Source of the DNA: Caldifarciminota bacterium
Lineage (GTDB): Bacteria > Hydrothermota > Hydrothermia > B15-G9 > WFZT01
Length of the DNA: 18,711 bases
Reading direction: 5' to 3'
NCBI GenBank assembly: GCA_026986235.1
Contig: JALSOY010000026.1
Span: 1-18,711, forward strand
The notes under the pieces were generated by a model that saw only the letters and a list, made by a program, of their open reading frames with translations, was not told where the DNA came from and did not search any database. The position numbers were made by a program, and so were the translations under genes. Every line of letters starts with the position of its first letter. Position 1 is the first letter of the stretch. Below, in pieces: positions 13,440 to 18,711 of the stretch.

Positions 13440-13945
13440 AAAAAATCCTTATTACTTTAGTCTTCCTGGGTTTTGCTTGCGCCGAATACTCGGATTTCTA
13501 CAGAAATGCCACTCTCTTCCTGCAGGTTCTCGGAAACTTCAGATACGAGATCACTCCACAGGGACTCAAAGCCCTGATAAATTCAGGCTCCAAAAGTTTT
13601 ATCATAATCGACCTGAGATCAGAGGCTGCATATCGTAGGGGGCATATCGAGGGGGCCATCAACATTCCATACAGAAAACTGTTCTCCCCTGAATACATAA
13701 ACAGGTTACCAGGGGACAAAAAGATAATAGTTTACTGTCCCGACGAGTCCATTTCACCCTATGTAATAGCTCTTTTAAGGGGGGCGGGATTTGACGCCTG
13801 GCAGCTTAAAGGAGGGTACAGATCCTGGAGTGGTGCTGTAGTGAAAAAGTCATTTGAAATCAAAAAGGAAATAAAAGCGAAGAAAGAGAAGGTAATCCCT
13901 CAACCTCCTCCACCTGAGCCCGAAGAGGAGGAAGAGGGATGCTAA
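13436..13945 (+). CDS. exported rhodanese-domain protein with acidic Gly-Cys tail
   Basis: 169 residues. The signal peptide MKKILITLVFLGFACAEYS could be cut after A-C-A, or be a poor lipobox around Cys15. The rhodanese fold (about 42-135) shows IIIDLRSEAAYRRGHIEGAINIP, the active loop with Cys101 (VYCPDESIS) and GGYRSW. The loop lacks the usual Arg/Lys near its end, so substrate preference may differ from thiosulfate. After it come a basic helix (138-152), a Pro-rich linker (QPPPPEPE), five Glu and Gly-Cys169, nearly the same ending as the catalytic subunit of this operon. Only Cys15, 101 and 169 are present. Likely role: carrying sulfane sulfur outside the cytoplasm, with Cys169 as a possible second carrier site. 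It overlaps the cytochrome gene by four bases. Confidence 0.85.
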   Translation: MKKILITLVFLGFACAEYSDFYRNATLFLQVLGNFRYEITPQGLKALINSGSKSFIIIDLRSEAAYRRGHIEGAINIPYRKLFSPEYINRLPGDKKIIVYCPDESISPYVIALLRGAGFDAWQLKGGYRSWSGAVVKKSFEIKKEIKAKKEKVIPQPPPPEPEEEEEGC

Positions 13946-13960
13946 AAAGGAGGTAAAAGT

Positions 13961-14395
13961 ATGAAGAGGTACATGTCATTAATCATAGCTGTTATCTTCA
14001 TGGTACCAGCATTACACGCACAGGTGAAATCACCCAAGGAGCTGGTAGGAGAGGTAAAGGCCTCGATCAACTGGGTCACGCCTCAGGAGGCTCACAGGAT
14101 GATTCAGACCATGCCCAACCTTGTGGTCGTCGATGTGAGAGAGAGTGGTGAGTATCTGATCGGTCATATACCGAAGGCAATAAGCATCCCCCGCGGACTT
14201 CTTGAGTTCAGAATCGGTTTTGTAACCAAGGATCCAAACAGACCCATCCTGATTTACTGTCTATCCGGAGGTCGTGCTGCTCTGGCGTACAAGTCGCTTG
14301 AGAAAATGGGATACAAGAAGCTTTACAATCTGAAGGGCGGATACAAGGCGTGGAAGAAGGCGGGCTTACCGATAAGCAGGAAGCCTGTGGAATGA
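13961..14395 (+). CDS. exported single-domain rhodanese
   Basis: 144 residues. The Sec signal peptide MKRYMSLIIAVIFMVPALHA is followed by Gln21 at a clean cleavage site. The rhodanese domain (about 36-137) has VVVDVRESGEYLIGHIPKAISIP, a canonical active loop Cys100-LSGGR with the closing Arg105, and NLKGGYKAWKKAGLP. It should be a competent sulfurtransferase outside the cytoplasm. Unlike the rhodanese just upstream it has no acidic tail, and Cys100 is its only cysteine, so the two probably do different steps. AAGGAGG precedes the start. Confidence 0.92.
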   Translation: MKRYMSLIIAVIFMVPALHAQVKSPKELVGEVKASINWVTPQEAHRMIQTMPNLVVVDVRESGEYLIGHIPKAISIPRGLLEFRIGFVTKDPNRPILIYCLSGGRAALAYKSLEKMGYKKLYNLKGGYKAWKKAGLPISRKPVE

Positions 14396-14403
14396 GAAAG
14401 ATC

Positions 14404-14434
14404 GGGGGGCGCGCGCCGAAGGCGCGCGCCCCCT
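14404..14434. other. perfect GC-only hairpin inside the sulfur operon
   Basis: A 13-bp perfect stem (GGGGGCGCGCGCC, loop GAA, then its exact complement, 14405-14433), extendable by one G-U pair. It lies wholly between the second rhodanese and the first YeeE-half gene. No U-run follows (CTTACAAC), so it is a poor intrinsic terminator. It may act as an mRNA stability or processing barrier. Its composition is far more G+C-rich than the surrounding DNA. Confidence 0.85.
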
Positions 14435-14447
14435 TACAACTACCACC

Positions 14448-14963
14448 ATGTTTGATAAAGAAAACTTTCTGAATCCATACATCGGAGGGATCCTCCTCGG
14501 TTTACTCCTCGTCCTCACCTTCTTCCTATTCGGTAGAGGGCTTGGAGCTTCCGGTACATTTGATCGTCTCGTGGCATTTTTCCTCGGTATCTTGGCACCT
14601 TCGTGGATCAAAGCTCACCCCTACTGGCAGAAGTATTTTCATAGCGGCCATACTCCGCTCAACAACTTCCTCGTCTTCCTCGCCATCGGCGTTGCTATCG
14701 GAGGTTTCTTTACAGGTAAGATCATGGGGAAAACTCAGGTACAGGTGCAGAAGGGTCCAAGAGCTACTTCAAGAGAGAGGCTAATCTGGGCGTTCATAGG
14801 TGGCATCATCATGGCCTTGGCTACGAGATTCGCAAGAGGTTGTACGAGCGGTCAGGCATTAACCGGAGGTGCAACGCTTGCCGCAGGTAGCTGGCTATTC
14901 ATGATGGGTTTCTTCATCTCCGGTCCACTTGTAGCCCTACTGGTACGAAAACTATGGAGGTGA
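14448..14963 (+). CDS. YeeE/YedE-family sulfur transporter, N-terminal half (PmpA/TsuA-like)
   Basis: 171 residues with about four membrane spans. It holds RFARGCTSGQALTGGATLAAG (about 125-145), the first conserved Cys motif (GCxSG) of the YeeE/YedE family (PF04143), whose full-length member TsuA takes up thiosulfate through cysteine hydrogen bonding. This protein is half the usual length; the other half is the next gene, whose ribosome site overlaps this stop. No Shine-Dalgarno precedes its start, which sits 14 bases after the GC hairpin. Split two-gene versions (PmpA/PmpB) are known. The adjacent rhodaneses support transport of thiosulfate or sulfane sulfur. Confidence 0.88.
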   Translation: MFDKENFLNPYIGGILLGLLLVLTFFLFGRGLGASGTFDRLVAFFLGILAPSWIKAHPYWQKYFHSGHTPLNNFLVFLAIGVAIGGFFTGKIMGKTQVQVQKGPRATSRERLIWAFIGGIIMALATRFARGCTSGQALTGGATLAAGSWLFMMGFFISGPLVALLVRKLWR

Positions 14964-14968
14964 TTTCG

Positions 14969-15541
14969 ATGGGACCTGTATTTAAAATCTTTGCACTACC
15001 TCACTGGCTGTACATCACTTCTGCCATTGTAACAGGAGTATTCTTTGGTGCGATTCTGACGGTTTCCGGTTTCATTTCTACAAGAAAGCTTACCGGTGTC
15101 TTCTACTTCGACGACTTTGCTGTCCTGAAAGTCCTTTTCACCGGTATAGTCGTGGGTAGTATAGGAATCTACCTGCTCGGTGATCTCGGGACAATAAACT
15201 TCCAGAAAATATACATCTCAAAGACATTCTGGGTTTCTCAGTTAGTTGGAGGCCTCCTCTTCGGCATCGGCTTCATGCTTTCAGGATACTGTCCGGGAAC
15301 CAGTATCGTTTCAGCCGCAGTGGGTAGCATTGATGCTCTCGTGGTTATTGTCGGAATGCTCGCCGGGATGCTTTTATTTGGACTCGGGTATAACCTCTGG
15401 AAAGGAATTTACCTCGCCGGTGAGTCTGGCAGAATAACCCTATCACAGGTTTTGGGGATTAATCACTGGGTTATCATTGGCCTTCTCGTTGTCATTGCCG
15501 TGTTTATGTACATCCATGTCGAAATGTTTGAGAAAAAATAA
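14969..15541 (+). CDS. YeeE/YedE-family sulfur transporter, C-terminal half (PmpB/TsuA-like)
   Basis: 190 residues from the ATG at 14969, chosen because GGAGGTGA (14956-14963) is correctly placed for it; a frame-open ATG at 14954 lies before that site. It has about five membrane spans. MLSGYCPGTSIVSAAVGS (about 104-121) is the second conserved cysteine motif of the family, matching the C-terminal repeat of full-length YeeE. With the preceding gene it should form a complete channel-like transporter. It is the last gene of the operon, followed after 18 bases by a strong hairpin. Confidence 0.88.
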   Translation: MGPVFKIFALPHWLYITSAIVTGVFFGAILTVSGFISTRKLTGVFYFDDFAVLKVLFTGIVVGSIGIYLLGDLGTINFQKIYISKTFWVSQLVGGLLFGIGFMLSGYCPGTSIVSAAVGSIDALVVIVGMLAGMLLFGLGYNLWKGIYLAGESGRITLSQVLGINHWVIIGLLVVIAVFMYIHVEMFEKK

Positions 15542-15559
15542 CCGGAATTCCACCCGTTC

Positions 15560-15588
15560 TCACCCATGGGCGTAACGCCCATGGGTGA
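15560..15588 (+). terminator. hairpin terminator of the sulfur operon
   Basis: A 13-bp perfect stem: T plus CACCCATGGGCG, loop TAA, and its complement CGCCCATGGGTG plus A. CACTTTTCCC follows, so the U-run is short. It lies 18 bases after the last transporter gene. Like the hairpin at 14404 it has a 3-base loop and a 13-bp stem. Confidence 0.65.
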
Positions 15589-15766
15589 CACTTTTCCCAT
15601 CATCCGCTTAATTTTATAAAAAATATCCTTTTGCTAAAAGGGGAGGGGGATTGAAATGAAGCGGTTGACATCCCCCTTTGTCCCCCATCTATAGAAGGGG
15701 GATCATCGTCTCCCAAAATCCACCTTTGGAGAAGGAAGATTTCTCAAACAGCCTCTGGAATTTTAA
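15589..15766. other. non-coding gap with mutually exclusive short hairpins
   Basis: No gene is seen. It contains CCTTTT-gct-AAAAGG (15627-15641) and three related arms: AGGGGGAT (15644-15651), ATCCCCCTT (15670-15678) and AAGGGGGAT (15695-15703). The middle arm can pair with either flank. It lies upstream of the gcv promoter, so it is not part of that leader. It may be a degraded dispersed repeat. Confidence 0.55.
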
Positions 15767-15796
15767 TTGACATCGGTGAAGAGTTGGAGATATAAT
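15767..15796 (+). promoter_or_regulatory. promoter of the gcvH-gcvPA-ACT-2-oxoacid oxidoreductase unit
   Basis: Perfect TTGACA (15767-15772) and TATAAT (15791-15796) with an 18-base spacer. The leader would be about 20 bases and contains AAAGGAGGG at normal distance from the gcvH ATG. There is no room for a glycine riboswitch between promoter and gene. Confidence 0.8.
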
Positions 15797-15825
15797 AAGC
15801 TTAACAAAAAAGGAGGGTAATTGTC

Positions 15826-16218
15826 ATGAGTGATATACCAAAGGATAGGCTGTACACCAAAACCCATGAATGGATAAAGGTCGAAGGGGATACGGGAACA
15901 GTGGGTATAACGGATTATGCCCAGGAAGAGCTGGGGGAAATCATAAAGATTGAGCTTCCTCCCATGCTCCTATATTCAGTTGTTAAGGGTCAGAAAGTAG
16001 GGACGATAGAGGCGGTAAAGACAGTGGCGGACTACTATGCACCTGTTGACGGAGAAATTACTGATAGAAACGAGGCTCTCAACGACAACCCTGTACTGAT
16101 AAACGAGGACCCTTACGGTGACGGCTGGATTTACAAGATGAAGATCACCAACCCTGACCAGTTAAACGAGTTGATGGATGCCGAGCAGTACGCACAATTT
16201 ATCGGTGAGGAGGAATGA
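15826..16218 (+). CDS. gcvH: glycine cleavage system H protein
   Basis: 130 residues, normal length. YTKTHEWIKVEGDTGTVGITDYAQEELGEI is the conserved N-terminal half. The lipoylation site is Lys65 in IEAVKTVADYYAPVDGEI, and NDNPVLINEDPYGDGWIYKM is the C-terminal part. The lipoyl arm carries the aminomethyl group from the P protein to the T protein. AAAGGAGGG precedes the ATG, and the stop overlaps the gcvPA start (ATGA). No gcvT or lpd is present in the window. Confidence 0.97.
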   Translation: MSDIPKDRLYTKTHEWIKVEGDTGTVGITDYAQEELGEIIKIELPPMLLYSVVKGQKVGTIEAVKTVADYYAPVDGEITDRNEALNDNPVLINEDPYGDGWIYKMKITNPDQLNELMDAEQYAQFIGEEE

Positions 16219-17552
16219 GTCACTACATACCCAACACGGAAAAAGACAGGGAGGAGATGCTGAGGAAGATCGGCGTCTCCTCCTTTAAAGAACTTTTGAA
16301 GGATATCCCCGAAGAAGCCTTTTTCAGGGGAAAGCTTGATCTTCCAGGTCCCCTGTCCGAGCTCGAAGTAGAAACAGAGATCAGAAAACTTGCAAAGGAA
16401 AATGTATCTGACCTGAAAATATTTGCCGGAGGCGGTATATACGACCACTTTATCCCGGCAGTCATAGATCAGATCATAATGAGGAGTGAGTTTTACACAT
16501 CTTACACCCCCTATCAGGCAGAAGTGTCTCAGGGAACCCTTCAAACGATGTTCGAGTACCAAAGTATGATATGTGAGCTCACCGGGATGGAGGTGGCAAA
16601 TGCCTCAATGTACGACGGCGCATCTGCCCTCGCTGAAGCCGCTCTCATGGCCCTGAGGATAAAACAGGACAGGAATAAGATTCTCGTTGCCTCCAGTATA
16701 AATCCCTTTTACAGGGATGTACTTTTGAGCTATGCCCACGGTCAGAAAACACCTGTTGAATTTGTGAAATACAGGAACGACGGTACCATAAATATCCAGG
16801 ATTTAAAAGAAAAAATAGATGGAGATACGGCGGGCTTTATCTTTCAACACCCCAACTTCTTTGGTATTCTGGAAGATCCTTTCAGGATCAGTGAGATCGT
16901 GAAATCTGCCGGAGCAGTTCTGATCGTCTCAGTTAATCCGATCTCTCTGGGTATGCTGGCTCCTCCGGGAGATTATGGGGCGGACATCGTGGTGGGTGAA
17001 GGTCAGCCCCTCGGACTTCCTGTTTCCTTTGGAGGCCCCTTACTTGGCATTTTTGCTTCAAAACTTGAATACATCCGGAGTATGCCGGGAAGAATATCCG
17101 GTATGACTGAGGATGTGGAAGGAAACAGGGGTTTTGTAATGACCCTTCAGACGAGGGAGCAGCACATAAGAAGGGAGAGGGCCACTTCAAACATCTGTTC
17201 AAACCAGCAACTGTGTGCAACAGCGGCCGCCATCTATATGTCCCTTCTCGGGAAAGAAGGCATCAAAGAGGTTGCCGAACAGTCCTTCTACAAGGCACAC
17301 TACCTCAGAGAACTACTTTTAAAATCCGGAATAAACTCTCCTTTTGGAGGACATTTCTTTAACGAGTTTGTGGTGGAGCTCCCGGCTCCGGCTAAAAAAG
17401 TCGTGGATGATATGTTAAAATATAACATCCTCGCCGGGATTGCTCTTGATCAATTTGGTTACCCAGAAAACTGGCTTCTCGTCTCTGTAACTGAGAAGAG
17501 GAGACGGGAGGAGCTTGAGGAATACGCAAATAAATTAAAAGAGGTGATTTAG
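16215..17552 (+). CDS. gcvPA: glycine dehydrogenase (decarboxylating) subunit 1
   Basis: 445 residues, the size of the split-type P protein N-terminal subunit. It opens HYIPNTEKDREEMLRKIGV and contains FAGGGIYDHFIPAVIDQI, YTPYQAEVSQGTLQTMFEYQS and ANASMYDGASALAEA. Further on are GEGQPLGLPVSFGGP and TLQTREQHIRRERATSNICSNQ. It is the PLP-enzyme half that lacks the PLP lysine, which is on subunit 2 (gcvPB). gcvPB usually follows directly but is not next here; an ACT-domain gene is. The split P protein is common in thermophiles, Firmicutes and archaea. Confidence 0.96.
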   Translation: MSHYIPNTEKDREEMLRKIGVSSFKELLKDIPEEAFFRGKLDLPGPLSELEVETEIRKLAKENVSDLKIFAGGGIYDHFIPAVIDQIIMRSEFYTSYTPYQAEVSQGTLQTMFEYQSMICELTGMEVANASMYDGASALAEAALMALRIKQDRNKILVASSINPFYRDVLLSYAHGQKTPVEFVKYRNDGTINIQDLKEKIDGDTAGFIFQHPNFFGILEDPFRISEIVKSAGAVLIVSVNPISLGMLAPPGDYGADIVVGEGQPLGLPVSFGGPLLGIFASKLEYIRSMPGRISGMTEDVEGNRGFVMTLQTREQHIRRERATSNICSNQQLCATAAAIYMSLLGKEGIKEVAEQSFYKAHYLRELLLKSGINSPFGGHFFNEFVVELPAPAKKVVDDMLKYNILAGIALDQFGYPENWLLVSVTEKRRREELEEYANKLKEVI

Positions 17553-18044
17553 TTGCCATTCCCGATTGAGGATGTTCTGGTCAATAGAAAGGTGGCAAAG
17601 GTAACCCTGAGGGGTGTCAGGGACAAGCCGGGGATAGCAGCGATTATTTTTGAAGAGCTATCATCCCGGGGTGTAAATGTTGAGATGATAGTAACAGGTG
17701 CATCTGCCAAAGGAAGGACGGACATTGCATTCCTGGTACTCGAATCTCAGCTTGATCGCATAAAGGAGATCGAGGAGGAGATTCTGGAGGCCGTTGACGC
17801 AAGGGACATAAATTTTGACAGGAAAGTAGCACTTATCGTCTTTTACGGCGGAACGGAAATGGCGAAAACCCCGGGTGTCGCGGCAAGGATCTTCAATATC
17901 CTTGCAGAGGCCGGGGTGAACATCGAAATGATAAGCACTTCCATTGACAGTTTATCCCTGGTGGTCAGGGAAGACAGGATCGAAGAAGCAATATTTGCCA
18001 TAGGAGAAAACCTGGGAATAGAACCAAGAGAAGAATATTTTTAG
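17553..18044 (+). CDS. stand-alone tandem ACT-domain protein, aspartokinase regulatory-type
   Basis: 163 residues with two ACT domains and no catalytic domain. The first (about 16-85) has VTLRGVRDKPGIAAIIFEELSSRGVNVEMIV. The second (about 92-160) has TPGVAARIFNILAEAGVNIEMISTS and SLSLVVREDRIEEAI. Both match the C-terminal regulatory region of aspartate kinase, where they bind Lys/Thr. It could be the regulatory subunit of a separately encoded kinase, or an amino-acid sensor for this unit. The start is TTG at 17553, directly after the gcvPA stop, with AGAGGTGA upstream; no ATG is available before conserved sequence. Confidence 0.82.
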   Translation: MPFPIEDVLVNRKVAKVTLRGVRDKPGIAAIIFEELSSRGVNVEMIVTGASAKGRTDIAFLVLESQLDRIKEIEEEILEAVDARDINFDRKVALIVFYGGTEMAKTPGVAARIFNILAEAGVNIEMISTSIDSLSLVVREDRIEEAIFAIGENLGIEPREEYF

Positions 18045-18062
18045 GAAAAGGAGATTAAAAAA

Positions 18063-18711
18063 ATGAGCGTTGAACTTTTGCAGGGAAATGAAGCGTGCGC
18101 GCTTGCAGGAATAAGAGCTGGAATAAGATTTTACGGTGGATATCCAATCACTCCATCCTCAGAGATTGCTGAGGTAATGTCACGGGAACTGCCTAAGGTG
18201 GGTGGTGTCTTCATCCAGATGGAGGACGAAATCGGGAGTCTGGCTGCCTGTATAGGTGCGAGACTTGCCGGGAAAAAGGCGATGACAGCCACATCAGGCC
18301 CGGGATTCTCCCTCATGCAGGAGCACCTCGGCTACGCCGCGATGGCAGAGGTTCCTGTGGTCATAGTTGATGCCATGAGAGGCGGGCCATCCACAGGTCT
18401 GCCCACAAAAACCTCACAGGGTGACTTCATGCAGGCCAGATGGGGTACACACGGTGACCACCCCGTCATCGCCCTGGTTCCAGAGTCCGTTAACGAGGTT
18501 TACCACCTGACCATAAAGGCCGTTAACCTCTCTGAGATGTTCAGATGCCCTGTCGTGCTCCTCATGGACGAAACCCTGTCCCATCTGAGAGAAAAGGTGG
18601 AGATCCCGGAAAAGGTAGAGATATACGAGGCTGAGCCCATAAAACTACCTCCTGATAAATTCCTGCCCTTCGGTGAAGGTACTGAAAAGTTTTTTACCCT
18701 TCCCCCTTACG
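18063..18711 (+). CDS. korA: 2-oxoacid:ferredoxin oxidoreductase subunit alpha, N-terminal part (cut by window edge)
   Basis: 216 residues are visible, with the reading frame open to the end. MSVELLQGNEACALAGIRAG leads to FYGGYPITPSSEIAEVMSR, the conserved N-terminal motif of KorA/VorB/PorA. ATSGPGFSLMQEHLGYAAMAEVP and GGPSTGLPTKTSQGDFMQARWG follow, typical of 2-oxoglutarate or 2-ketoisovalerate ferredoxin oxidoreductase alpha subunits. It oxidatively decarboxylates a 2-oxoacid with CoA and reduces ferredoxin. AAAAGGAG precedes the ATG. The beta and gamma subunits must lie beyond the window. 2-Oxoglutarate is the best guess; the branched-chain enzyme is close. Confidence 0.92.
   Translation, partial: MSVELLQGNEACALAGIRAGIRFYGGYPITPSSEIAEVMSRELPKVGGVFIQMEDEIGSLAACIGARLAGKKAMTATSGPGFSLMQEHLGYAAMAEVPVVIVDAMRGGPSTGLPTKTSQGDFMQARWGTHGDHPVIALVPESVNEVYHLTIKAVNLSEMFRCPVVLLMDETLSHLREKVEIPEKVEIYEAEPIKLPPDKFLPFGEGTEKFFTLPPY

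Noticed and set aside
13436..13490. Firm lipoprotein call for the first rhodanese (Cys15)
   Set aside because: The sequence before Cys15 (LGFA) is a poor lipobox, with Phe at -2 and Gly at -3; ordinary signal-peptidase cleavage after ACA fits as well.
15600..15825. Glycine riboswitch upstream of gcvH
   Set aside because: None of the conserved glycine aptamer core is seen, and the promoter at 15767-15796 leaves only about 20 transcribed bases before the gene.

Overview
The window reads as chromosome of a thermophilic or thermotolerant bacterium. Its proteins are rich in Lys, Glu and Arg, Arg is mostly coded AGG/AGA, ribosomal protein S4 keeps an N-terminal zinc-finger Cys set, and central metabolism includes ferredoxin-linked 2-oxoacid oxidoreductase and split-type glycine dehydrogenase. 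This fits a deep-branching anaerobic lineage (Thermotogota, WOR-3/Hydrothermae-like or similar), but no single gene settles the taxon.

Layout. (1) 1-6681, minus strand: a long, tightly packed unit that starts at a good sigma70-type promoter (6653-6681). It runs rpmJ-rpsM-rpsK-rpsD-rpoA-rplQ (the bacterial alpha operon), two tRNA-Ser genes (UGA and GCU), a flippase-like membrane protein, a YchF-like GTPase with a degenerate G domain, a family 4 glycosyltransferase and the start of a homoserine dehydrogenase. No convincing terminator interrupts it. (2) 6784-7935, plus: an isolated GHL10-type glycoside hydrolase-like protein. (3) 7972-8984, minus: a tiny CxxC membrane protein (CD1871A-like) overlapping a NapH-like polyferredoxin. 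(4) 9195-15541, plus: an ArsR-family regulator, then a Tat-exported molybdopterin oxidoreductase of the polysulfide/thiosulfate reductase type, its four-cluster ferredoxin subunit and a cytochrome b subunit. Two exported rhodaneses and a YeeE/YedE sulfur transporter split into two genes follow, ending at a strong hairpin. (5) 15542-15825: non-coding, with several short hairpins and the gcv promoter. (6) 15826-18711, plus: gcvH, gcvPA, a stand-alone tandem ACT protein and the start of a 2-oxoacid:ferredoxin oxidoreductase alpha subunit.

The accessory core is block 4 with divergent block 3. As inferred, an envelope oxidoreductase acts on a sulfur compound, rhodaneses carry sulfane sulfur, and the split YeeE pair moves thiosulfate or sulfane sulfur across the membrane, under an ArsR repressor with two cysteines. 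The most unusual signal is that the catalytic subunit and the first rhodanese, otherwise unrelated, both end in a Pro-rich linker plus poly-Glu plus a terminal Gly-Cys. This may be a flexible thiol arm for passing persulfide between exported partners. Three promoters in blocks 2-4 lie so close to their start codons that the mRNAs are probably leaderless.
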